Below are positions 16,650 to 26,169 of a stretch of DNA of 32,805 nucleotides, one piece after another (positions within the stretch are counted from its first letter, which is position 1; every line of letters begins with the position of its first letter). Below the pieces are notes generated by a model. That model saw nothing but the letters and a program-made list of their open reading frames with translations. It was not told the origin of the DNA and searched no databases. The stretch is from Bacteroides sp. (GTDB lineage Bacteria; Bacteroidota; Bacteroidia; Bacteroidales; Marinifilaceae): positions 1 through 32,805 of the forward strand of contig JAETOX010000022.1 in assembly GCA_021771575.1 (NCBI GenBank). Direction: 5' to 3'. The position numbers were made by a program, and so were the translations under genes.

Positions 16650-17855
16650 TTATTTCCCTAAAAGTTTTTCCATCGTAAAACGGAGGGCATCGGCACTGTT
16701 GCCGCTGAAAGCAATCCTGCCGTCGGGAGCGATAAGCAACAAACGCGGTATACCGGTGATATTGTAAGCCCGCTGGATTTCGTAGACCTGCCTGCTGCTA
16801 CCTGCCCATGCCTGTGCCCAAGGCATAGCTTCCTCCTTCATCGCCTTTTCCCAAGCCTCCCGCTTCTGGTCGAGCGACACGCTAAGCAGAGTCAGACGCT
16901 CACAGTCGTAACGCTGGTAAAGCTGTTCCACCTTGGGAATAGCCCAACGGCAGGCACCGCACCATGAAGCCCAAAAATCCACCAGTGTATACCGGTCAGG
17001 GTGCACATACTGTGACAATTTCACCGTATCGCCTGCTGCGGTTGTCAGTTCTACATCCTTATACATCCCCCCCTTACATAAAGTACGCGATACTTCCGCA
17101 ATTCTCAAAACATAGGGACGGCGTACAGTATCGTCAATCTGTCCGGCGATATGTACCAACTCCTCCACCTCATCAGGTGTACGCACAAAAGTGGTCTTCA
17201 ACAACTCCTCGGCAATATAAAGCGACAGGGGAGATTGCGGATGCCGGCGAACAAACTCTATGTTTGCGGCATCGACCGCCGCTTCCGCTGCCTGTCTTTG
17301 AGGATAGAACACATCGAATTTACGGTTGAATTCTTCGAGCGTATACTGGTCTTCATATAAACCCAAGTTTCCCAGAGAGTCTGCCATCCGCTCTACTGCC
17401 AAGCGCAAAGGCAACAAAGCAGCCCGGTATTCATAAAACTCCCTTTGTAACGGTCCGCCTTCCACACGTATTTTAAGGTCAGCACTTGTCGACATGAAAA
17501 GAGGTATAAACCGCATACTATCCAAATGAGCCGCCTTCAATGTCAGTTCGGAATTATCAAGAAACAGAAAAGTGTTGAAACTCCTCACCTCTTCAGGCGA
17601 TGAGACGCAAGAACGGTTGTCAATAACCAAACCGCAATAGCGCGGCGTAGAGACGACGCCCCGCAGTTCGAATTTCCCGTCCCGTACCGTATCGGTCGCC
17701 AAGATTTTGTAATTTTCGTTTTCCACATTGCGGAGCGTAACGGTCATGCCGTCTTTCAAGCCGGGGAAGCTACCCCGAATCACATACCCGCCGGTATGGG
17801 AGCCGCAGGCGCTGCATAAAAGCAACGCCAGGGCAAAAAAGAAAAATTTATTCAT
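16650..17855 (-). CDS. TlpA-like thioredoxin-fold lipoprotein with DUF4369 domain (second of tandem pair)
   Basis: Same architecture as its neighbour: lipobox LCSAC (Cys17), a DUF4369 beta domain (about 24-135), a helical middle, and a thioredoxin domain with WCGAC (Cys299/Cys302) and cis-proline Pro370 (GIPRL). The dipeptide between the catalytic cysteines is Gly-Ala instead of Gly-Pro, which is expected to alter redox potential. The two copies are clearly homologous but divergent, so the duplication is old. It lies 20 bases after the FISUMP gene in the same operon. Confidence 0.92.
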   Translation of the reverse strand: MNKFFFFALALLLCSACGSHTGGYVIRGSFPGLKDGMTVTLRNVENENYKILATDTVRDGKFELRGVVSTPRYCGLVIDNRSCVSSPEEVRSFNTFLFLDNSELTLKAAHLDSMRFIPLFMSTSADLKIRVEGGPLQREFYEYRAALLPLRLAVERMADSLGNLGLYEDQYTLEEFNRKFDVFYPQRQAAEAAVDAANIEFVRRHPQSPLSLYIAEELLKTTFVRTPDEVEELVHIAGQIDDTVRRPYVLRIAEVSRTLCKGGMYKDVELTTAAGDTVKLSQYVHPDRYTLVDFWASWCGACRWAIPKVEQLYQRYDCERLTLLSVSLDQKREAWEKAMKEEAMPWAQAWAGSSRQVYEIQRAYNITGIPRLLLIAPDGRIAFSGNSADALRFTMEKLLGK

Positions 17856-17875
17856 AAAAACCAGTTCAAATTAAA

Positions 17876-18592
17876 TTACTTTCCGGCATCCCGGCAACAG
17901 CGTACACGCATCAGCTTATTCAGTGTTGTGACTCCACGGTACACAGTCTCATAGTCAGCGAATATCTTGCGAAACCAAACGTTCGGAGTACTCAACTTAT
18001 CCGATTCCGTAGCCGTCCAGTAATATCCGGATTCTCCGACAAAAGTCAGCCAAAGATTCAAACCGGCGCCAGCATATCTATTGGAATTCGAAACGTTTCC
18101 TGCCAACCGGAGATTCATGCCTAAACCGTCTTTTCCCTGTCGGAGCAACGTGGCTTCCCGGTCTCCGCGCCATCCTTCCGCATTAGCATCCCGCTCGGAC
18201 ATGCCCAACGCCATCTCCAAATCTTTCCAATCCTCGTCGGTTGGCAAGCGCCACCCTTCCGGACACAAAGCTTTAGCCTCTTCCCACGTGTAGAAATTAC
18301 CATATTCCTCGTAATCCGCTTCCAAATTGGTGGTAGTATAAACACTAACGGCACAAGGTACCCCCAACACATTGTACGTGCACTCATAATAAGGTGCCGT
18401 TTCATAATATTTCAGATTCGAAGTCATCCATTCCAGATTGCCGACCCGTATCCATTCATAGGTGTTAGCATCGCGTTCATCCGTATAGGTTCCGCTTGCC
18501 GCCGGACGAATTTCCGGCAACTTATCTTCCTTGCTACACGAGCCCAAAACAGCACAGCAGCACACCAATATAGCTATTGCATATCCTTTCAT
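17876..18592 (-). CDS. FISUMP-domain lipoprotein
   Basis: A lipoprotein (lipobox LGSC, Cys19 from the ATG at 18592) with a Fibrobacter-type major paralogous (FISUMP) domain. Seen hallmarks are the opening D-x-x-D-x-N-x-Y-E-W-I-x-V-G-x-L-E-W-M-T-x-N-L, WRLPTDEDW, and GYYWTATESD, with a C-terminal VRCC. Such domains are cell-surface or envelope modules of unknown biochemical role, thought to bind ligands. An in-frame TTG at 18598 is less likely than the ATG at 18592, which lies 2 bases after the preceding stop. It sits in the SusCD operon, so a surface substrate-binding role is plausible but inferred. Confidence 0.85.
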   Translation of the reverse strand: MKGYAIAILVCCCAVLGSCSKEDKLPEIRPAASGTYTDERDANTYEWIRVGNLEWMTSNLKYYETAPYYECTYNVLGVPCAVSVYTTTNLEADYEEYGNFYTWEEAKALCPEGWRLPTDEDWKDLEMALGMSERDANAEGWRGDREATLLRQGKDGLGMNLRLAGNVSNSNRYAGAGLNLWLTFVGESGYYWTATESDKLSTPNVWFRKIFADYETVYRGVTTLNKLMRVRCCRDAGK

Positions 18593-18594
18593 AA

Positions 18595-19527
18595 TCAATT
18601 GAATTTAATTCCCATTGCATCGATCAACGGTTTCATAATATTATATTTCTGCCTTGTATACTCTTGCCAATCGTTAGCCCCGTACTTTGCGAAAAATTCT
18701 TCCTCCGTCATCGACGCGCAAGCTTTAATATAAGCGCGGGCATCCTCATCTTCTGAGGGAAAAACTTCCTCATACGGGTCTTCCAGGAATCCGTATTCCA
18801 AAGGATCCAGCCTATCACCATAGTAATCCGTTTTGGGTTGATCATAGTAATAAGTACCCAGTTTAAAAAACTTTTCAGCCGGACTCCCCTCATATTTACT
18901 GCCCCATCCCCAATAATCAGGGTTTACCCAAGTGGCAAGGATCAAATCACAACAAATATCTTGTCCGTACGATTTTTTCTGCTTTTCATCAGTCAATTCC
19001 CACAGCTTACTGATATTCAATGCCAAACAACGCATATTACTAAAAGACAGAGGAGAAGCATTATACGTATAATCCCCGTCTGTATAATAATATTCATCAA
19101 TCCCGCTGGTCGCCATAATGGAATAAGGCAACATACCTTTAGCATTCGGCACAAAATAACGGCACAGGAAATCGGCAACCTGACGTTTCTGCTCCAAGGT
19201 TTGCAAATAGTCAAACTGATAACGATAATACCCTACTCCGGTAAGGACATATTCCAACCCCACTAGTTCCGTTTCATACCAGGGATTTCCATATCCGTCC
19301 ACCCCTTTATACTCGTGCCGGAGCGTATCGTTGAAAAGGAGAAAACAACCCGTATTTTTGTAAAATTCTTCCCTGAGTTTCGACTCTTCATCTGTTGCCC
19401 CGGGAAGCGGCGCGAAAGAATCGGGCGTATGACTCGGAGTCAACGCATCTTCCTTTTGACAGGCATACAGACATCCTGACAAAACAATAATATAAAGCAA
19501 TACTTTCGATTTCATATCTCGTTTCAT
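18595..19527 (-). CDS. SusD-adjacent lipoprotein resembling import-associated zinc metallohydrolases, HExxH absent
   Basis: A lipoprotein (LYAC, Cys23) placed directly after susD. Placement, size (310 aa), the N-terminal region with GCFLLFNDT and the C-terminal GFLEDPYEEVFPSEDEDARAY followed by the ending AMGIKFN recall the Bacteroidetes 'substrate import-associated zinc metallohydrolase' lipoproteins (Mx1-like). Those normally carry HExxH; no HExxH is present anywhere in this protein (the only HE is followed by YKG). It is rich in Tyr, Asp and Glu, especially around 150-165 and 215-265. It is best read as a catalytically dead or re-purposed relative that binds substrate at the surface. The family assignment rests on remembered features and needs a profile search. 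Confidence 0.6.
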   Translation of the reverse strand: MKRDMKSKVLLYIIVLSGCLYACQKEDALTPSHTPDSFAPLPGATDEESKLREEFYKNTGCFLLFNDTLRHEYKGVDGYGNPWYETELVGLEYVLTGVGYYRYQFDYLQTLEQKRQVADFLCRYFVPNAKGMLPYSIMATSGIDEYYYTDGDYTYNASPLSFSNMRCLALNISKLWELTDEKQKKSYGQDICCDLILATWVNPDYWGWGSKYEGSPAEKFFKLGTYYYDQPKTDYYGDRLDPLEYGFLEDPYEEVFPSEDEDARAYIKACASMTEEEFFAKYGANDWQEYTRQKYNIMKPLIDAMGIKFN

Positions 19528-19538
19528 TTAAATATTCA

Positions 19539-21098
19539 TTAATGACCGGGAGTTTCCGGATCTACCGAACGCAACGGACGCTGATGGCTTGCCAATGTAT
19601 TCTGAAAATCTACCACCTCTTTTGGCAACGAAAGGGTATAGGCAGCATCCTCATCTTCCTTCAACGTATAAGACTTTGTTTCAAGGAGTTTTGGAGGATA
19701 GTCCTGATAAGTGGCATGATAATGCGTAATCTTTTTAGAATATGGGAATTTCTCACATACCCGGTAGCGACGCAAATCGAACCAACGATGACCTTCGAGG
19801 CAGAGTTCACACTGACGCTCGCGACGGATGAGGTCAACCAATTCCTTACCGCCCGCCGTAATTTCGGAACTTGTTTTCAAGCGGTTGTCACGCAGGGTTT
19901 TGAGCAATTGACGGGCTGCCGCTTCATCGCCCGAATAAGCCGCCGCTTCCGCTGCATTCAGATAAGCTTCTGCTGTCCGGAACATAAAATGGTCCGAAGA
20001 TTCCTTATATCCAGCTTCCCATCCTTTCGCCTTAACAAACACCCATTCATCGGTTTTTACATTACCTGTCGAATAACCTCCAACATTATCCAACATGATA
20101 TAATATTGGGTGCGCCAATCATTTTCTCCATCAAAAGCCAACCTCAAATCATCGGAAATAATATAGTTCGGATAAGTCCCATCGCTCCCTCGACGATTAT
20201 AGACATACTCTGCTAACGCATATCCTCCCATGGAAAAAATCATCTCGGGCGAAGTTTTAGTAAACACTTCACTTCCGGAGGTATATGCATTCAAATCCAA
20301 CAAACTGTTGTGCCTCATTAACACACTGTCCGCATATTCTCGGGCTTTCTCCCAATCCTGCATATAAAGATACACCCGGCTTTTCAACAGATACACGGCC
20401 GTAATGTCGGCACGATAAGGAAGATTTTTCACCTCATTGTCCTTCAGATAAGCATTGGCTTCGTCCAAATCAGTAAGTACCTGTACGTAAACTTCCTGCA
20501 CAGTGTTCACCGTATAATCCTTGTCCTCCACATACTCCGTCAGTTTAATCGGCACAGCCGGCGTATTGAGATTCCGGGCGCAATAAGGCTGCCCATAAAG
20601 ATTCGCCAGGGTAAAATAATAAAGGGCGCGCAGGAAATGGGCTTCTCCCTTGATACGTTTCTGCTGCAACTCCTCCCTGGTATTGTTTGCCGGTAGATCG
20701 TCGGCAGAAGCCAATACCATATTGCAAATGTTGATACAAGTATACGCCTGTTGCCAATCCTTATTTTCCGGCGTACGGGCACTCCCTTCGAATGGAAGCC
20801 CCACATCCTGCTGCCACGTATGCCAGCCGAACATAGGCATCCGAATCCCTTTATCCCCCCCATTCGTTGCTTTGTATATATCCAATTCATCCGACATAAA
20901 ATGGGAAACCTTAAAAAAATCATTCTCGTTCAGTTTCGCTGTCGGCAAATACCCGCTTCCCGCCAATACTTCATCCAGGTCATCCAAAGACCCCACTTTG
21001 GCAAGATCCTGTGAATATTCCTTCAGAAAATTAGAGGAACACCCACCGAATAATCCCACCAAACAACAAATTATCAATAATTTTCTCATAAATTCCAT
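19539..21098 (-). CDS. SusD/RagB family substrate-binding lipoprotein
   Basis: SusD-like proteins sit on the outer-membrane surface as lids over the SusC channel and bind the substrate. A lipobox is seen (FGGC, Cys20). The TPR-rich SusD fold shows in ALYYFTLANLYGQPY (near 155-170), NAAEAAAYSGDEAAARQLL and the C-terminal RRERQCELCLEGHRWFDLRR signature. At 519 residues it is typical. Two starts are possible, 21098 and the Met at 21089 that opens MRKLLIICCL. It starts 3 bases after the susC stop, so the pair is co-translated. The absence of carbohydrate-active genes nearby argues for a non-glycan ligand. Confidence 0.95.
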   Translation of the reverse strand: MEFMRKLLIICCLVGLFGGCSSNFLKEYSQDLAKVGSLDDLDEVLAGSGYLPTAKLNENDFFKVSHFMSDELDIYKATNGGDKGIRMPMFGWHTWQQDVGLPFEGSARTPENKDWQQAYTCINICNMVLASADDLPANNTREELQQKRIKGEAHFLRALYYFTLANLYGQPYCARNLNTPAVPIKLTEYVEDKDYTVNTVQEVYVQVLTDLDEANAYLKDNEVKNLPYRADITAVYLLKSRVYLYMQDWEKAREYADSVLMRHNSLLDLNAYTSGSEVFTKTSPEMIFSMGGYALAEYVYNRRGSDGTYPNYIISDDLRLAFDGENDWRTQYYIMLDNVGGYSTGNVKTDEWVFVKAKGWEAGYKESSDHFMFRTAEAYLNAAEAAAYSGDEAAARQLLKTLRDNRLKTSSEITAGGKELVDLIRRERQCELCLEGHRWFDLRRYRVCEKFPYSKKITHYHATYQDYPPKLLETKSYTLKEDEDAAYTLSLPKEVVDFQNTLASHQRPLRSVDPETPGH

Positions 21099-21101
21099 GT
21101 T

Positions 21102-24100
21102 TTAAAATGAAACGGTTAATCCTAAAGTGTATGTCGGGCGTTCGCTCAATTGAATCGTAGCGAAACCTCCCTGCGTCGGGGCCTGTCCTTTCAACTCTTT
21201 CGCAGAAATGGTAAAGAGATTGGTTGCCGAGAGCGACAATTCCAAACGCGACAAACAGAGCTTTTTCAAAATATCCTCAGTGAACTGATAAGTCAGACTC
21301 AAATTGGAACATTTCAGGTAATTGCCACTGACAATACGATTATTGCCGTAATCGTACATCTCCCAAATCGAAGTCGACAAAGGCTGCACTTTACCGCTAT
21401 AGCTTCCCAATGTGCTCCAATGTTTGCTATATTGTTTATAATTGGCCTGTCCCTCTCCGATAATCGCCGGGATATCGGTATAACGCTCATCACCCGGTTT
21501 CCGCCAACGCCTCAAGTAATCTTTACTGGCATTATTTTCGGGACGAATATCATTGGCCTTTCTCGACTCATCAGTAGAAGCGTTGTACATGGCAAATAGC
21601 CGGATCTTATTTCCGAGACTATAAGCAAAATTGCCGCTCAAACGAATATTTTTCCAACGCAGCGTTGTGCTTACATTCCCGGACATCGTCGGTTCACGCC
21701 GCCCGGAAGCCTCCAACACACGGATATAAGTGTCGTATTTATTCAAACCAAACAACAATTCGGGATTATCTTCATAGTCGTCAAACACCGGAGCACCACT
21801 TGCAGAACTCAATCCCATAAACTTGTAAGAATAAAACGTCCCGATCGGTTTCCCTTTTACCAAAGCTCCCCCGCTGAGAAAATCGGAGAGCTCGAATTGG
21901 TCTACGTCCGCTTTACTTTTCATTTTATTGAAAGTTTTAGAGAAAGAAGTCGATACAGACCAATACCAGTCGCTCGTCTGGATCGGCAAGAAAGTCAATG
22001 ACACATTATAACCGTGGTTGTCGATATCGCCCTTATTGACCTTGTAGGTATTATTAGGAACCCCATTCATGGAGGCAATTGTTTTGTCCATGAAAGCATC
22101 CTCCGTGTGTTTCCACCAGTACTCCGCCTCTACCATCACTTTGCGTTGAAATAATCCAAATTCTGCTCCAAGATTATAGGAACTGGTCGTTTCCCATTTC
22201 AATCCCGGATTAGGCCAACGACTCACAACAGCCACATTTTCCCCCTTATTATTCATCGGCTGTTTAGAAATAATCATGACCGGACTTTGGTCTTTGAGCA
22301 TGTTCCCCTGATAACCGAACGAAGCTTTCAACCGGAGAAAATCCAGCCATTGGGCTTCTTTTATTCCGCCCAATTCGGAAACATTCCAGTTAGCCGATGC
22401 CGACCAAATGGGCAAAAACTTGTCATTACTCTGGTCGCCAAACGCATTGGAACCATCCACACGGGCATTGGCATTCAACGTAAAATAGCCCAAATAACTA
22501 TAGGAAAGAGACAAATACCCCGACATTGTGTTGTTTTTATTATCCGCCAAAGAGGCAGGATGCTGCAACACCCATTCAGCATAATAGGGCCATTTCTCTG
22601 GGTCGATGTCCTTCACGAAGCTCATCCCCCGGTCTTTGTAATAACCGCGGTCGGTGTGGGCATAACTCCGGTTGCGCGCGGAATTCATTTCGAAACCGAC
22701 GGAACCGCTAATATTGTGCTGGTTCAACTCGCCGAAAGAATGATTGGCGTTTGCCTGCAAACGGATAGTATAAGCATTGTTACCCGATTGATTATAAGAT
22801 AATTCCCCACCATATGGCAATAAACTGTTTCCTCCCTCCTCTCTGGACGGCCCCCCAGGATAGAGTGGCGGCAGTTCATGCCGCTCCTCCGGCAACACGC
22901 CGTATTCCGTCAAACGCAATTCCGCCACATGATTGGTCTTCTCACCCCACCAGCCCTCTTGGATGGTATTCGAGGTCTGATACGAAGCAATCGCGCTGGC
23001 ATTCAGCCAACTGGCAATATTAAACTGCAAATTTGCCGTCACAGACAAACCGGAACCGCGTTGCTCATAGGAACTGTTTTCCAATTCATTGAGAATGTTA
23101 TAATTAAATTTATGATTATTGTACTGAGAATGCCTTTTTTCTACATAAAAATACTCACCATTTTCATCGAAAGCGGGCAATGCGCGAGTGGTCTTATAGG
23201 CATACTCCATCGGGTTCAAATCCTGCTGGTAATAGCGGCGGGAAGAAATATTTCCGTTCATCTGCAACGAAGCACGCATCCAGGGCGTTAAATTAGCATC
23301 TAAATTCAAGGCTGCCGTATAACGTTCGTTATTGTCTTTCCAAACAACATCGTTGTCGCGCGTGTAGCCGATGGAAGCGTAATAACTGGCATCCGACGAA
23401 CCGCCGGAAATACTGACGGTGTGCGAATGCGACAGAGAATTCCGGGTCAGCAGGTCGAACCAATCGGTATTCATTGTCTCGAGGCGATCCACCTCTTTCC
23501 GGAATTGCTCATCGGTCAATTCGTGATTATAAAACTTCGTCAACAGGCCCTCGTAACCGACATTAGGCATGTCCATGACAAAGGGATAATGCTGTGCCAC
23601 CAATTCGCGGGAAAACTGGATACGCTCTTTTGAATTCATCACATTGACCGAACGGTCATTGTAAGAGGGACGCTGCCGGAAAGTGGTGTTCATTGTATAG
23701 TTGACAACAGGGCGTCCGACACGACCTCTTTTCGTGGTGACCACAATCACGCCGTTGGCGGCACGGGTACCGTACAAAGCCGTAGCAGCCGCGTCCTTCA
23801 ACACGTCGATACGCTCGATGTCCTGCGGGTTGATACCGGCAATGGCATTCCCGATCCGGTTGATATAATCAGGGTCGTTCAGGTCGGCCGTCGGTACATC
23901 CACCGGATCCTGCATCACGATGCCGTCCAGCACCCACAACGGTTCGCGGTTACCGATGAGCGTGGAAGTACCGCGGATACGCAGTTTCGGCACTACGCCC
24001 ACCTCGCCGGAGTTGCTCATGAAAATCAAGTCAGGGATACGGCCCTGCAACATCTGGTCGATGGAATTAACCCCCGGAATATTCAAATCCTCCATTTTCA

Positions 24101-24788
24101 CGGTAGTTACGGAGCTGGTGGATTTCCGGCGATCTACCGTCTGGTAACCGGTGATCACCACTTCATCCATTTGTGTGGATTCCTCTTGCATAGTTATATT
24201 GATTTCTTTTTGTCCGGTATAAGCCAATTCCCGGGTTTTCATACCGATAAAAGAGAAAATCAAACGAATATCTTTCGAATCAGGTAATTCAATGCTGTAA
24301 TTTCCGTTCACATCGGTAACCACCCCCATTGTCGTTCCTTTTATCATCACCGTTACGCCGGGCAGGGGATGCCCTTTTTCATCTTTCACCATTCCTTTGA
24401 TACGACGGGCTGACATTTGCTGGGTCATTTCTTTCTTAATGATAATTTTGTTACTTACCACTTCGAAATTCAACCCTGTCCCTAAAAGACAATGGTTCAA
24501 CACAGCACGGATTTCACTGTTATTGAAATCCACCGTCAGTGGTGCCACATCTTTCAGTTGCTCATGATTGTAAATAAACGAATAATCAGATTGCCGCTCA
24601 ATCAGTTCCAGCACTCGTTCAAGCGAACTTTCTTTTACCGAGAATGTCACACGGGCACTCTGCGAATACACGGACGCCGTCACCTGTATAAAACTGGCAC
24701 ACAGCAGAAAAGTAGTCAATTTCATCATATTGATCACTTTTTTTAAAATACAGTTCTTTCGAAACCGTAAATGTCGGTTTTTTCTCAT
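21102..24788 (-). CDS. SusC/RagA TonB-dependent outer-membrane transporter with STN domain
   Basis: An outer-membrane barrel that imports its substrate with TonB energy. After the signal peptide (near 21-43) there is an STN (secretin/TonB N-terminal) signalling domain at about 45-118, which in this class contacts FecR in the periplasm. A CarboxypepD_reg-like domain follows at about 131-200 (GMVKDEKGHPLPGVTV), then the TonB-box/plug start MDEVVITGYQ near 207, the SusC-type plug ending GVIVVTTKRG, and a long beta-barrel ending with the aromatic C-terminus LGLTVSF. At 1228 residues it is full length. Gene order sigma-FecR-SusC(STN)-SusD is the known trans-envelope signalling arrangement, so substrate import should switch on its own operon. 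Confidence 0.96.
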   Translation of the reverse strand: MRKNRHLRFRKNCILKKVINMMKLTTFLLCASFIQVTASVYSQSARVTFSVKESSLERVLELIERQSDYSFIYNHEQLKDVAPLTVDFNNSEIRAVLNHCLLGTGLNFEVVSNKIIIKKEMTQQMSARRIKGMVKDEKGHPLPGVTVMIKGTTMGVVTDVNGNYSIELPDSKDIRLIFSFIGMKTRELAYTGQKEINITMQEESTQMDEVVITGYQTVDRRKSTSSVTTVKMEDLNIPGVNSIDQMLQGRIPDLIFMSNSGEVGVVPKLRIRGTSTLIGNREPLWVLDGIVMQDPVDVPTADLNDPDYINRIGNAIAGINPQDIERIDVLKDAAATALYGTRAANGVIVVTTKRGRVGRPVVNYTMNTTFRQRPSYNDRSVNVMNSKERIQFSRELVAQHYPFVMDMPNVGYEGLLTKFYNHELTDEQFRKEVDRLETMNTDWFDLLTRNSLSHSHTVSISGGSSDASYYASIGYTRDNDVVWKDNNERYTAALNLDANLTPWMRASLQMNGNISSRRYYQQDLNPMEYAYKTTRALPAFDENGEYFYVEKRHSQYNNHKFNYNILNELENSSYEQRGSGLSVTANLQFNIASWLNASAIASYQTSNTIQEGWWGEKTNHVAELRLTEYGVLPEERHELPPLYPGGPSREEGGNSLLPYGGELSYNQSGNNAYTIRLQANANHSFGELNQHNISGSVGFEMNSARNRSYAHTDRGYYKDRGMSFVKDIDPEKWPYYAEWVLQHPASLADNKNNTMSGYLSLSYSYLGYFTLNANARVDGSNAFGDQSNDKFLPIWSASANWNVSELGGIKEAQWLDFLRLKASFGYQGNMLKDQSPVMIISKQPMNNKGENVAVVSRWPNPGLKWETTSSYNLGAEFGLFQRKVMVEAEYWWKHTEDAFMDKTIASMNGVPNNTYKVNKGDIDNHGYNVSLTFLPIQTSDWYWSVSTSFSKTFNKMKSKADVDQFELSDFLSGGALVKGKPIGTFYSYKFMGLSSASGAPVFDDYEDNPELLFGLNKYDTYIRVLEASGRREPTMSGNVSTTLRWKNIRLSGNFAYSLGNKIRLFAMYNASTDESRKANDIRPENNASKDYLRRWRKPGDERYTDIPAIIGEGQANYKQYSKHWSTLGSYSGKVQPLSTSIWEMYDYGNNRIVSGNYLKCSNLSLTYQFTEDILKKLCLSRLELSLSATNLFTISAKELKGQAPTQGGFATIQLSERPTYTLGLTVSF

Positions 24789-24833
24789 AAATTTGTTTTA
24801 CTAATGATTAAACATTCGTTGTTTATTTTTGTG

Positions 24834-24862
24834 GATACCGGGAAGGGCCAATTCCCGGTATC
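24834..24862. promoter_or_regulatory. Perfect hairpin in the fecR-susC intergenic region
   Basis: A 10-bp perfect stem (24834-24843 with 24853-24862) with a 9-base loop, alone in the 90-base gap between fecR and susC. On the minus strand it is followed by A-rich, not T-rich, sequence. It may therefore act as an mRNA stabiliser, processing site or weak attenuator separating regulator and transporter expression, rather than as a full terminator. Confidence 0.5.
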
Positions 24863-24878
24863 TCATTTTGATATGATT

Positions 24879-26045
24879 TTACTCCGAAACAATTAATATT
24901 TGTCCTTCAAGCGAAAATTGCACACTTCCCGTTTTTTGTAAAAATTGTAAAAGTTCCCGAATATCACTATGTCGTTCTATTTTTCCGGTATAATGAAATT
25001 TTTTCAATTCTTCTTTACTGAAAACTACCTGAATGTCATACCAACGGGCCAATGTAGCAAGAACCTTTTCCAGACTTTGATATTTGAAAACAAATGTCCC
25101 GTCTCTCCAGGCAGTAAATTCATAGGGATCTACCTCTTTAATTGTCACTTGACCATCATCAATCCGCAACTGCCGGTCAGGTGTCAAAGCATATTTCCGA
25201 TGATCTACTGTAACTTCCACTTTCCCTGTTACCAGCGTAGTGGCAAACTCGTTATCATACGTATTAACGTTAAAACTCGTTCCCAGCACACGAATTTCTT
25301 TATCCTCCACTTCCAGTACAAAAGGCTGTTCCGTATTTTTTGCCACTTCGAAATAAGCCTCTCCCTTCAGCAACCTTATCCGGCGTTCGTCCCCGATGAA
25401 GCGTGCCGGAAACTCCAATTCGGAACAGGAATTGATCCAAATGCAAGTTCCGTCTGCGAGCAGCATATTATATTCCCCGGCAGTAGGAACTACGATGCGA
25501 AGGTATTCGGTTTGTTCTTCCACACTATCTTTTTCATGCCCGGTAACGACCAGTCTTCCCGTCTTTTCCGTCTTCAATTGTGCTCCTTTCACCTGGGTAT
25601 CGATGGACTTCAAACTATCCAGTATATAATGTTCTCCCGTCGCCAATTGTAGATAAGCACGGGTGTTTCCCGGTTCAGGCAACGAATTTGTCACCACTGT
25701 AACCGGTTCGACTTCCGGATTCAAAGCATAATATACCGACAGTCCCATTGCCAGAACCAATACAGCTACAGCAGCATAACGTACCGAACGGACAAACAAA
25801 GACGGACGACGAAGTTTTTGCTGTATAGCCTTCCAGCCGGCTTCCTTATCATTCCGAGCACAAAAATTTATTCGGTCAGCCAATCCGCGGACATCGTTCA
25901 CTCTTTCCAACAATTCTTTATTTGCAGGTCTTTGCTCCGCCCATTTTTCCAAAGTCCGGATTTCTTGGGGCGACAACTTCCCATCCAACCAATCTTTGAT
26001 TCGCCGACTCCGTTCTTCCACCACGCTGTATTTATCGTTGTTCAT
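24879..26045 (-). CDS. FecR family anti-sigma factor
   Basis: An inner-membrane regulator that holds the cognate ECF sigma factor and receives a signal from the STN domain of SusC. The cytoplasmic N-terminus has the FecR_N-like KDWLDGKLSPQE segment, one membrane helix lies near residues 79-98 (AAVAVLVLAMGLSVYYAL), and the periplasmic part holds the FecR domain (ADGTCIWINSCSELEFP, LKGEAYFEVAKN, VLGTSFNVNTY) and a C-terminal DUF4974 secretin-like domain. The ATG at 26045 is preferred over an in-frame TTG at 26063. 388 residues is normal. Confidence 0.93.
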   Translation of the reverse strand: MNNDKYSVVEERSRRIKDWLDGKLSPQEIRTLEKWAEQRPANKELLERVNDVRGLADRINFCARNDKEAGWKAIQQKLRRPSLFVRSVRYAAVAVLVLAMGLSVYYALNPEVEPVTVVTNSLPEPGNTRAYLQLATGEHYILDSLKSIDTQVKGAQLKTEKTGRLVVTGHEKDSVEEQTEYLRIVVPTAGEYNMLLADGTCIWINSCSELEFPARFIGDERRIRLLKGEAYFEVAKNTEQPFVLEVEDKEIRVLGTSFNVNTYDNEFATTLVTGKVEVTVDHRKYALTPDRQLRIDDGQVTIKEVDPYEFTAWRDGTFVFKYQSLEKVLATLARWYDIQVVFSKEELKKFHYTGKIERHSDIRELLQFLQKTGSVQFSLEGQILIVSE

Positions 26046-26169
26046 ATCTTTTAATCTTCTCAATAATCTATTATAGATACGTAGAAGTCGGACAAGAGAA
26101 TGACAAGGAACGTCACTTTTTTTGAAAAAAATTAAAAATATGCAGAATTCAGGAATGGCAATTTTCCAC

